NCBI GenBank assembly: GCA_905250125.1
Contig: CAJNOL010000387.1
Location: 57,070 to 121,069 of the forward strand
Direction of reading: 5' to 3'
Length of the DNA stretch: 64,000 nucleotides
DNA from: Rotaria sordida
Taxonomy: Eukaryota; Rotifera; Eurotatoria; Philodinida; Philodinidae
A model generated the notes under the pieces. The model made no database searches and was not told the DNA's origin. It saw only the letters and a program-made list of their open reading frames with translations. The translations under genes and the position numbers were made by a program. How positions within the stretch are numbered: position 1 is the stretch's first letter; each line of letters opens with the position of its first letter. Shown here piece after piece: positions 39,343-49,800 of this stretch.

Positions 39343-39350
39343 CTCTGAGT

Positions 39351-40082
39351 CAAGACTGTATACAGTAAGATGCAAAAAAAATGCCGCTCAATATTTCTGT
39401 TAGGAGCGTTGTATAATGAAACTTTTTTTGATTGATAGATTACATATGTACTATAGTCTATAACTAGAGCAATTAATAAAAGTTTCGTGCTCTCTTCGAA
39501 TCAATAGAGTCGAAAACCCTAACTTTCTTGCAAACAACTGAGAGTATACACGCCAATTCTATCTCGTTCTTTGTTTTGAGGAAACATTTCCATACATGGA
39601 GATTTGAGAATTTTCTTCTCTAAACAAGTCATTCGAGCATTGACCATCAGTTTTTCATGTGACCTGAGGTCCATGCTACTTGACGAGTAGACGATGATGC
39701 TCAAAAACTGCTTTGCTAGCTCTAAAGCTCGACAGTGCTTCGTTCTTGGATCTTAGCAATTTTATACGAGAGATATGGACAGAAATCTTTCTCACACAAA
39801 CAGTTTTGAATAGCATTACGATAATCGTTACTGTAGTAGCATAAAATGACTGATCGATCGACTTGCAGACATTCAGCATTTGAATGATGCGTAATTTTCA
39901 TGAAACTCAACAACACTCTGGGGAATGAGCCAGTTTCACTGTATGCATAGAGGTATTTCATAATGTTTGGAAATATCTCTAAAGCAATCACTTGAGAAAT
40001 CTAGGACGCAGACATCGACCGAATTGATGTGTTAAAAGGCAATTTTTTTGACATCGTACTGTATATGTATATTCGATACTTA
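39351..40082. other. Intergenic with a possible decayed coding stretch
   Basis: Overlapping minus-strand open frames at 39519-39991 have a balanced amino-acid composition (for example DRSVILCYYSNDYRNAIQN) and follow one another with frame changes, as a decayed gene would. I recognise no family. Confidence 0.35.
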
Positions 40083-40701
40083 CAATGGAAGAGTTTGTAC
40101 TGTTTGTTAAGAAGATTAGATATATTCGGGTCAAATTAAAGCACTCACTCCCAAACTAACAAATTTAATATATTAGCTGTCATTAGCGTGCACGGATCGA
40201 CATATTCAAATTTTAACATATTTACAATCTATGTCAGATGTCCACAATCCAAAATTTCAGCAGAACTTTCTCTTCTTCATTGTTGGATAGAGCTCGTCAA
40301 GTTGCGTTAGAAAATATATATTTCATATTTTAAAAGAGAGATTTAAAAATAAGTTTACGACGGTCAGAATTTGACTCTATTTTCCGTTATATTTAGAAAT
40401 AATGCTAAGTTGAGCTTTTTGTCCGATAGGATTTTTTAAAATCTCTCTTTTAAAATATTAAAAATATATTTTCTGATGCAACTCGACGAGTTCTATCCAA
40501 CGATGAAGAAGAGAAAGTTCTGCTGAAATATTGGATTGTGGGCATCTGACATAGACTGTAAATACCTTAAAATTTGAATATCTCGATCCGTGCACGCCAA
40601 TGACAGCTAATAATTTAAATTTGTTAGTTTGGGAGTGAGTACTTGAATTTGATCCGAATATGTCTAATCTTCTTAACAAACAGAACAAACCCTTCCATTG
40701 T
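40083..40701. repeat. Fold-back element, family C
   Basis: The left arm 40083-40350 and right arm about 40437-40701 are near-identical inverted copies. Ends are CAATGGAAGAGTTTGT and its mirror AACCCTTCCATTG. Internal blocks TTGTTAAGAAGATTAGA, GCACGGATCGA, CAGCAGAACTTTCTCTTCTT and TCTCTCTTTTAAAATAT occur in both arms. The loop is about 85 nt. No coding capacity. The target duplication is unclear (TA or none). High arm identity suggests recent origin. The open frame at 40458-40688 is an artefact of the arm. Confidence 0.9.
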
Positions 40702-41829
40702 TAGTTCGGCACATTAGACAAAATAAAATCAATATTATCCTAGAGCGTTGTAGGTTGCCGTTAAACTTATGAATTTCTCTTTAGTAGCTTGTAAAAATAG
40801 AAAATCAATTTCACTTTTGAGATTATGTCTATCATGGTCGGTAAAAGAATGATAGTGTCCAAAATTTTGATTCCACACTTCAACATTTATGTTAGTTCGT
40901 ATTTCACGAAAAGTAAGATAACGACATATATTAGTGTTGTTTAAGAGAAGTATTAAAAATATGACAGACATTGTAATTTCAAAGATAGAACAGGATAGAA
41001 GTCTTTCTTATGAAATAATCAGATACAATGAGGATTGTCATCTCGGAGGTCTTTCATATTATAAAAATAATTCGTAATCATTGATTCATACACATCAACA
41101 AGTGATAAATTGTTTGCATATTGAATGCATTCTAATTTAAAACCATTTTTTAAATTTTTTTTATGGAGCTAAAGATGTTATTTTCGACAATATTTGAATT
41201 ATTGTTGAGAAACATGCAAACATATGAAAAAATAAGAATTTAAATAAACAAAACATTTCTACTGTTTCATTGTTATTCTCGTAAGAATTAACTCTTTAAC
41301 TAAGCAAAACAAATTCTATCATTTAAATTAATATCAAATTCAATGTTTTCTAAATCAATGTATAAAAATTAAACAACACAAAAGAATAAATTAAAGGTAA
41401 ATAGTACAATGAATTTCTATAGTACAGAAGATTTAACATTATTACTATTTTATTATTAAATATGATCTGATCATACTAGAAACTTAAGCTTAGTTAAATT
41501 TGTTTTCTTATTGACAATTCAGGATTTTCTCTGAAAATAAGAATAAATATACCGGTAACTAACAAAACAAAGTTAATAATTAGGTATGCGAATATAATTA
41601 TATAACATGTATATGAGAATCGACCACAAACTATGTACCCTACTTTTCTATATGTTTGGTAGAATGCCATATTTACCTGTTGAGATTGAAGTAAAGAAAA
41701 GAAAAGCGCAAAAAAATGTGCATCTGATAAGAATTGCCGACAAAAGAAAAAAAAGCAGGGAGAAAGATTTTTCAAGACAAAATAAATTAAGAAACTTTTT
41801 TTTTACATTCGAATATTTATATATCAAAT
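40702..41829. other. Intergenic
   Basis: AT-rich. The minus-strand frames at 40735-40971 and 41494-41860 are not supported by any family similarity. Confidence 0.4.
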
Positions 41830-43158
41830 ATGAAATGTTCATGTTTCTTTTTAAATACAATGATTACAAGCTTTTTTATTATAATTTTTTCATTTACCAT
41901 ACATATAATGGCTTCTCAAAAAGATATTCAATACTTGATTTTTGAAGGTGGTGGTCCTGACGAAGGTCCTGGTCCTAATCAAACTATTAATATTGCTTCA
42001 CTAAAGCATACATTTGGCGAAATTAATCCGAATGCTCAACGTATGTATGCATATGGCAAGCAACAAGTACGTTTTCTTACTCGATCGAGTGCTTTCATTC
42101 GTTCAGAAATCGAAGCAGCATTTGATCTAGCCGAATACACAAACGTACCTCTTTTTATTCATATAGACCCAATTTATGGTTGGGGTGCTGATGAAGAAAG
42201 TTCAACTGTTGATGCACCCATAATTAAATACTGGAAAAATGAAACAATGCGAGAATGGATTGAATTTCCTTCGAACAGAAGCCAACTACCGAGTCGTATT
42301 CCTCGAACATGGTTTAATTGGGGACCTTGGTGTTCACCTTCGTCTGGATTTCCAGCCATTGGTGCCCCGAATTTCATTAACTTCTCTATTATGCAATTTA
42401 ACGAAAGTATTGGTAAACCTCTCGCAAAATGGATTATAAGATTAAATCAACAAAATAAATCTTATTTATTTGCTGGTATTAATATTGGTTGGGAAACAAG
42501 CATTCTTAATTATAGACAAATCGATCCAGCTCATTTACCAATAGCTGAGTGGCCTTTAAATGCAAGAAATATTACAATGCTTGAATGGGAAGCTGGCGCT
42601 CAACTTGGTTATGCTTCACTCTATTGGCAAGGATGGACTGAAGAAAAATTAGTTACTCAAGCTCAAATTCGAAATATGACTCGTAATGATTTGTTCGACT
42701 TACTTTGTTATGAAGCTATTCACAATTATTTGCAAAATTTAGCTAAAGTTTGTGTTGATAATAATATTTTGCGAGAACATATTTTTACTCATATTGTACC
42801 TATGGCTTCAGTTAATTCTTCACGTATAGAAACAACTGTTCCACCTATTTGGACTGCTGTTAATTCTTATTCAATTCCTGGATTTACGATGGATAATCGA
42901 GGAGCAGCTGTCTATAATCTAACAGAACTTAAGCATGAGATTGCTGTTATTGATCCTTCTCAATCTCACTTTGCCGTTAGTGAATCTTATCTTTTTAATT
43001 ATGGCGATGAAGAAAGTATGCGTAATAATTTAGCCGAAGCATTTGATAATGGTTGTTTGATCAAGGCTATATATGGTGCATTACCTTTTGCCAGCGAAGA
43101 TCCTCAACCAGAAGGAGCTATCAAAGCTATACGACAGTGGCTCAATGCAACTATTTAG
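41830..43158 (+). CDS. Secreted protein of unknown family, intronless; transfer candidate
   Basis: One uninterrupted exon of 442 aa, unusual here because every other conserved enzyme gene is split. The N-terminus is a signal peptide (MITSFFIIIFSFTIHIMAS, from the second Met at 41860; the first Met at 41830 adds ten residues). The mature part is rich in Trp, Asn and Pro with several N-glycosylation sequons. It has alternating strand/helix character with motifs such as YLIFEGGGPDEGPGP, VPLFIHIDPIYGWGADEE, FNWGPWCSPSSGFPAIGAPN, LFAGINIGWETS, GYASLYWQGWTEEKL and SHFAVSESYLF. Aromatic-rich loops and strand-end acids suggest a TIM-barrel glycoside-hydrolase-like fold, but I cannot name a family or a catalytic pair. 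It is visibly less AT-rich than its flanks. Neighbours give no functional hint. Confidence 0.8.
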   Translation: MKCSCFFLNTMITSFFIIIFSFTIHIMASQKDIQYLIFEGGGPDEGPGPNQTINIASLKHTFGEINPNAQRMYAYGKQQVRFLTRSSAFIRSEIEAAFDLAEYTNVPLFIHIDPIYGWGADEESSTVDAPIIKYWKNETMREWIEFPSNRSQLPSRIPRTWFNWGPWCSPSSGFPAIGAPNFINFSIMQFNESIGKPLAKWIIRLNQQNKSYLFAGINIGWETSILNYRQIDPAHLPIAEWPLNARNITMLEWEAGAQLGYASLYWQGWTEEKLVTQAQIRNMTRNDLFDLLCYEAIHNYLQNLAKVCVDNNILREHIFTHIVPMASVNSSRIETTVPPIWTAVNSYSIPGFTMDNRGAAVYNLTELKHEIAVIDPSQSHFAVSESYLFNYGDEESMRNNLAEAFDNGCLIKAIYGALPFASEDPQPEGAIKAIRQWLNATI

Positions 43159-44627
43159 TATTTGTTATTCGACATGAAACTTTTTTCAACAGTTAAAAAT
43201 AAAAAACTTTTTCGCTATACGTCTATACAGGCTTATATTTTAACAATTGTCGAAAAAAAGCATTATATCGTTAAGCTCTTATCAAACCAAATGTCTGAAA
43301 TTCGAATGTATAAGATAGCTCAAAAGTTACTTAACCGAATAAAAATTTGAATATCATCACTATAATACAATTAAATGAGTTAATTGTTTTCCGATGATAT
43401 CGAAATGTATATAATTCATGTTCGTAAGATAAATATTGAAAAATTCTTACCTGAATTGTGATCATTGATTACAATCAAAAATTCTTATTGTTGACAGATT
43501 ATTAAAAAAAACACAATATATTCCTTCGAACAAAAATCAAAGACACATCTGACAGTGGACCCTTTCATCATATGTAGTTTTGACCAAAATAAACAAATAT
43601 TCACTAAGATTCGATAACATAGTATATAGTGATATATACAACTAATTAATCATTCTCCTCGCTTAGCAAATCAGCGACTCTTTTTAAAAGACAAAAAAAA
43701 AGGAACTCTCAGTATTTGATTAGTTATTCATTAGATGAATAATACATCATATCGGAACAGAAAACAAATGTGGACAATCATCGAAAGATAAAGATCAACT
43801 TCTTTTCGATATCAGCAAGAAAATAATAGTCAAGTAATGTGGCAATGGGTGTGAGTACCAATGAAGAGAAAACCAACACTCCCATACACACCCCCGAAGC
43901 TTGACTGTCATATCACCAAAAACAATCAACATCTTGAATCAAAATAGATCAAATATGTTCACATTTTTTGTTCCTAGTGAAACGACTTTTGAATCTTTGT
44001 CTATAACAAAAAAGCAATGCCATTCATATGTTGTCAGTCTTGAGCTTCTTTTCATTACATTTCTAATCTAATTATTTATTCCAAAAGAGAAGAGAAAAAG
44101 TAATTAATAAACACAACACTTAAAAGTGCTGACATATCATCATCATAATGGTAAGATGAAAATTTCATATCCTAATTTCTCGATGGAATTGTCTATTATA
44201 ATGAAGACAATAAATAGATCTAGCAATCTATATTAATCAAGTCTTCATGATCGTCAAATTTTGCTCCAATGAACTAAACTCCTTTCCATAATGGGAGATC
44301 TTCATTGTAGGAACAATGCGTTGGGCGTGATAAAAGATTCCTCTTAACTAATTAATTTCTCAAAAAAATGGACACTCTAACTAGTACATTTACATCAAAA
44401 TCTAAAAAATATCTTTCTACAGTCTCAAAATCAAGTTGATTTTCTGAAAAACTTCAATAATATTCCTAAGACAAATAGTATCATAGTCATTTGATTTATT
44501 CAAAAAGAAAAACTTTTTTTTTTTCGTTTACAAATTGTTTTGATTTTTGGTTCAATAGTGAATAAAGTCTGTAATTAATATTGGAACACTAAATAATACA
44601 TATAATATATGTAAATAATATCTTGAC
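43159..44627. other. Intergenic
   Basis: No gene. A minor, less AT-rich stretch near 43840-43910 shows no repeat partner. Confidence 0.4.
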
Positions 44628-45221
44628 TTAAACAAGTAATTGATCAAGTCTCATGTCAATTTCTTCGATTCTTGCTTCTGTCTCAACTAAACTTACGTTT
44701 TTCGCTTGAGTACTTAACAATCGTTTGGCTTCTTGATAATTCAATCTTGCAAGATTGCGTTCATCTATTTTTGCTAATGCAATTCCATCTTCAACTAATA
44801 ATTTCGCTAAATCATCAGCCATCGTTTCATATAAATCATCTTCTATATTAAATATACCTTTAACTTTAATTTCGTTTGCCATTGATTGTTTAGCTCGTTC
44901 TATATCCACACAAAATATATAAACAATATGTAATGCAGGAAGATATGAAAGTCTTGGTACTAATAAACGAGACATTCCGCCGGACATAACACAAATTAAT
45001 TTAATATTAGAATTATTTTCAATATAAGATGTAAAATTATCATCAGAATCAAAATATAACCATTGTGTAATAAACGTAGAAAGCGTTTCGAAACGTTCTT
45101 TTATATATTTATGCATTCCTGGCTCACCTATACCTTGATCTACCCATGCAGCGACTATTGATGGTCTTTGAAGAGATAAATTTCTATTATCAGCATTTGT
45201 TGTTGCCGTCGTTGTATCCAT
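44628..45221 (-). CDS. Rotifer-expanded family protein (N-terminal domain of ART/TPR proteins)
   Basis: Single exon, 197 aa. The central part (SNIKLICVMSGGMSRLLVPR, then LPALHIVYIFCVDIERA, then EIKVKGIFNIEDDL) corresponds to a domain I recognise at the N-terminus of a large rotifer protein family. There it precedes mono-ADP-ribosyltransferase and TPR/kinesin-light-chain repeats (typical wording: 'IVSGxLGxxxVPRIHxLxQLxxIYVYCxxK...KVKGVF'). Here those C-terminal partners are missing. The protein instead ends in a charged helix with probable coiled coil (LLSTQAKNVSLVETEARIEE, then MRLDQLLV). The first 25 residues are Thr/Asn-rich. It is either a free-standing version of the domain or a truncated family member; the intact frame favours the former. 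Biochemical role unknown. Confidence 0.65.
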   Translation of the reverse strand: MDTTTATTNADNRNLSLQRPSIVAAWVDQGIGEPGMHKYIKERFETLSTFITQWLYFDSDDNFTSYIENNSNIKLICVMSGGMSRLLVPRLSYLPALHIVYIFCVDIERAKQSMANEIKVKGIFNIEDDLYETMADDLAKLLVEDGIALAKIDERNLARLNYQEAKRLLSTQAKNVSLVETEARIEEIDMRLDQLLV

Positions 45222-46396
45222 TTGATATATATTTTGAAATAGCCAATAGCTATATTATGGCAATAAGAATACTTATCAAAATAATGTGGAGACAAAGTGA
45301 AAATGGCTTTTTCGATTTTTCTCCAAGTATTATTTTTTTTCTGTCCTGCTATTGTGTCATTCAAAGAAAAAACCAACATTTTACAAAAAAAAAAACAACT
45401 TTGTCATAAGTACATTATTAACATGGTTTTTTTTCCAAGGACAATATATTTAAAATTTTTATTTTGATAAATATGAATCACAACGAATTTATCAACTTTT
45501 CAATTTAACCAGCTGCAATTATTCAATATTCTCAACTCTTTATGTTTTCTTGTTGTTTTTTCTGTTCTATTGTATGTCCACGTGTTCTTCAATATTGATA
45601 AGAATATCGTGTGCTCTTTGCTAAGTACATTTGGAAAGATCTAATCTATATGAGTAAAGGGCAACTTTTTAATGCAAATGGAGCGAAAAAGAACGAATAG
45701 ATGCACACATTAACATAATAAAAATTTCTCAACCCTTCACTGAATATAAAGCGAGATATATGGTGTGATGGGTTCGTAAAAATGTCGACAAAAAAAATCG
45801 ATGTAGAAAATGGTTGAAAAGTGTTTTAGAAAATTCTGACTAGCAAGAAACATACTTTATTCTATGGGATAATACTAATATTACAAAAGAGACCAAACAT
45901 TAGTCAAGAGTTATAAGAGAAAGAATTTATAATGTATCATTTTTTTTGTTTCGTTTAACAAATATAAATGATAAACTATCTAAGTATTCTATAGCATTTA
46001 TAAATTTGAATCGATTCTTGTTGAACATTCATTAAGTGTACATTTCCAATATTTGATAGTTGATGTTGTTTTATTCGATTTGAAAATATATTCATTTGTT
46101 ATGAGTAAAGGTTTTTCTTTTTGTGAATGAATAAATAAAATAGCTGACGATCTTGGTTAAGTTAAATCTGGTGAAGATGGAGCAATTGCAATCATGATAA
46201 TAGAATTTCAGTTATAAAATAGTTCTTTATTCGACTCGTTTAGTTAATCTATAGCAGGTATGACTCATCATTACTATTACTGGTTACAAATCTAGACCGG
46301 TAGAATTATAATGAACTATAGATGCTTAGAGGCATCACTTTTTTCGATATTTTTCCAGCATATCTCAAGAACAGTTCATAATACATTCATTTTTGT
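45222..46396. other. Intergenic
   Basis: AT-rich; no gene was seen. The plus-strand frame at 45146-45409 is a shadow of the adjacent gene's 5' region. Confidence 0.4.
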
Positions 46397-46899
46397 TCTT
46401 AGTGAGAATAGCAACAGCCTAAAAGAATTCGTCCCTATTGGCCTTTGGTATCGAGTTATGACCGAGTTACTGAATTTTTGAGCCATTTTAGGTACTCCTC
46501 AGAATATCGAATAACAGGATTTTGAACAAATTTTGTCTATAGTTATTTTTTAATGACTTCTCTTAGAATATCCTGAAAGTTTCATTCGAAAAGAATGTTC
46601 ATTTATCAAGTTATTGAATTTCAAGTGAACTCGATTTTTATTATATGTCTATAGCAATGGGCTATTTTTTGGAAATTCAATAATATTGATGAAAGAATAT
46701 TCCTTTTGGATGAAACTTCCAACATATTCTATGAGTCATTAAACCTCTCTACAGGCAAAATATTTGATCGAAACGCCACTATTTGATGTTCTGGGAAGTG
46801 TCATGGGCGAAAAAATTCAGTAAATCGATCACAACTCGGTGTCAAAGACCAATGGAGACGAATCCTTTCAGGCTTTTGCTATTTTCATTGAGACCTATC
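46397..46899. repeat. Fold-back element, family D
   Basis: The left arm (46397-46630) and right arm (about 46645-46899) are inverted copies at moderate identity. Shared blocks are GAGAATAGCAACAGCCT with GAAAATAGCAAAAGCCT, GGCCTTTGGTATCGAGTT with GGTCTTTGACACCGAGTT, GAATATCCTGAAAGTTTCAT with GAATATGTTGGAAGTTTCAT, and TTATTGAATTTC at the centre. There is no coding content. Confidence 0.8.
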
Positions 46900-49800
46900 T
46901 GTGAATCCAATATGAGCTCAAACGGAGGGTGGCAGGCGAAATAGTTCCTTCGTGAATTAAATTATATTCGAAAAGAAGTTTGAGTTTGTCCAACTGGAAA
47001 TATCTGCAAAAAAAAGCGTCACTGTACATTTTGTGATATAATTTGAATGTATTTGAAACAGTAAAAGCTAGAAAATTGAAATCTTCATCGCTAATATAAT
47101 TTTTTGAGCTCTATTTAATCCGAAAGTTTGAGTGAAACGAGAACAACCGTTCTCAAGTTATAAAATAAGCAAGTTTCAAAACATCACTATACAAAATATG
47201 TGAATATACTACTTTTTTTTTTTTAGATACTTCGATTTTTTTCCTCTAATATAGAAATAAAAAAAATTATAAAAATTTTTATATGACAAAGTTCTCTATT
47301 ATTTAGCATAGTGGGAATGTTGAGAGTAGAAGTATAAGAACGGAAAAATGTATAGACCAGTGAATCACATGTTTTCAATAGAACGATATTCAAGCTACAA
47401 AATAGCCTACTTACATTTTCTTTTCTATTTTCTTTCTTTTCTTTTCTCAGACAAGCGTCTCCTTTACATACTTCTCGAATAAAAATGCCATTTTCTTTTA
47501 TAGTCAACCCTGTAACTTAGAAACGATACAAGATAGAAACATAAAATCTAGGTGTGGATGTGGAAAATAGAATTAGAAAATCTACTTTAGAATTATTCGA
47601 TCGGAACAAAAGCTATATATATATATATATGTATATAAACGAGTATTTCCTATTAATATAGAACAATTAATCAGATATTCCTCGAACAGTATTAGAGCAT
47701 ATTGTTATTGATTTGATTGAAATCTGTAAGGGTAAAATTTTTCAAAATAATTATCGTCATTTACATAGATGATAATTATTTTAAAAATCATTTCTTCGTA
47801 TATAGATTTTTATCGATGAGATAATAGAATAAACATGAAATTTAATTATGTATCTTATTTTAACAGTAAATTTCTCAATGTTATTTTGCTCTTCTTCTAA
47901 TGATTATTAAACTCTTGGATCATCGACGATGCATACATATGTATCATAAACTTAATCATTGCTTGAAACTAATTTCATCATTTATAATGTAAGTTTTTTT
48001 AATCTGCATTTTGAGTAAATGCAAATGTCAAGTAACAGGATATTTCTACATTATAATTTTTTTTACCGCCCATATACTAAACTCCTACGGTAAGAAACAC
48101 AAACGTATATGATATTCAACCACTCTATTTTACGTGTGTTTATCTTTTGTCGGTAATGAAAGGGTTAAATGAACCGAAAACTTTTTAATTTATTGAATTA
48201 TTTTGTAAACATTATTTAAATGACTTTAGAATTGAGAAAATCATAATATTCTTAAGAAGAAAAAAAATACTGTTATATATAAAATAGTAAATTAAGATAA
48301 TCGAACAGAAACTGTAATGAATAAATTTAGACATACATAGAAACATATCTTTTGTATATGATTAAACTATCTTAATAAATGCATGAGACATTTTTTATTT
48401 CTTTACTTTTAAGATCATAGTTGTACTCATGAATGACGCTAAAAAAGATGTGAATATATCGATGAACAGTTTGTCTGAAAATTAGAATCGCTGATTGTTT
48501 CTTTTTATAAGATACAACTTAAAATCTGTTCGACAAAGAGAAAAGCATAAAACTTATAACAGCTTTACTAACGTTATCTTAGTACCAGTGCACAAAATCC
48601 AATTTCAATTGTTCACTTTTTATTTCATGTCGTAGTGTTCATTTTTTCCGTTGTTGAAAAACTTAATATTTAAAATTTTTCAAAATTTCATAGATTTTTA
48701 TTTGTTTAGAAAATTATATATCAAATATCTGTATATAATGAAAAATATTATGTTGTAACTTTCTCTGCAGAAACGCTTTAAAAAAAGTCTTTCGCGTCTG
48801 GAAAACGCCCAGAACATTTTCTCACATTTTTTTTGACATACACCACGTATTAAAAAAAAATGATTTTTATGTACAAATTATGTCAAAATATTGCAGCAAA
48901 AAACAACCGTTTGTGCACGTTTTCAACTTGCAAAAGTTACATTTTTAAGCGTCTTAACGGACAGTTTATGATGAAAGTAGTTGCTTTTGATGTCGATGTG
49001 TAGACGAGAACTGCGATTAGAATGTTTAAACGCATTTGCAAAAAATTCTTGTTTGTTTAAATTCTATTATAGCTTTATTGAAAATTCGATTAACTACGTA
49101 ATAAAATAAACAATCCAAAGTTAACACATTTACTTCATCTAAACAAATCATCGTCCAGAAGATTAACAAATTAGTTGATCATATCAGTTTTGATAAGAAA
49201 CATCTGAGCCTTTTCTTCTGTACTATATATATAATTAGATTAAAGTACAGAATATATGAAAATATTTTATCAGAGGAAGAAGACATTAGGATTCAACTCA
49301 ATGTAAGTCCATCAAAAATCGATTTTAATGATATAAATTTAGACAAAGTTTACTTGTTGCACTCGGGATATTTCCGAAAGATTTAGATTGTAGAACACAT
49401 GACGGTTGTAGATCGTATGAAGGCAAAAATGCTATTTATGCTGTCAAATTATGATAATGATCATTATATTGGCAGATGATTCATTCTCAAACTAAGAATA
49501 CATAAACATAAGTTAGTTATATCCCTTGTTTTTACATTAGATTCACTGCTAATGTACAAAAATACTATAGCTGATTATATTTGGAAATCTAACATACAAA
49601 CACGAAAAATATATCAAGATGTAGTTTTTTTCTTATTCTGTCACAAAATGTTTTGACATTCTAAGAATATGATAATATGATCGACAAAATCATTTGTTCT
49701 GTTTTCCTTCGTATTCTTGATTTATTTTCAAATCATCTGTTATCTTTTCTCTTTATTTATGTATTATTATCTTACAGTTGATCTCCTACAATAACATTTT

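Noticed and set aside
39519-39991. Decayed coding stretch (-)
   Set aside because: Composition suggests coding ancestry but no family could be named and frames are broken; kept only as a note in the intergenic entry.
40458-40688. 76-codon frame (-) with balanced composition
   Set aside because: Lies in the right arm of the family C fold-back and the left arm repeats the same sequence; not a gene.
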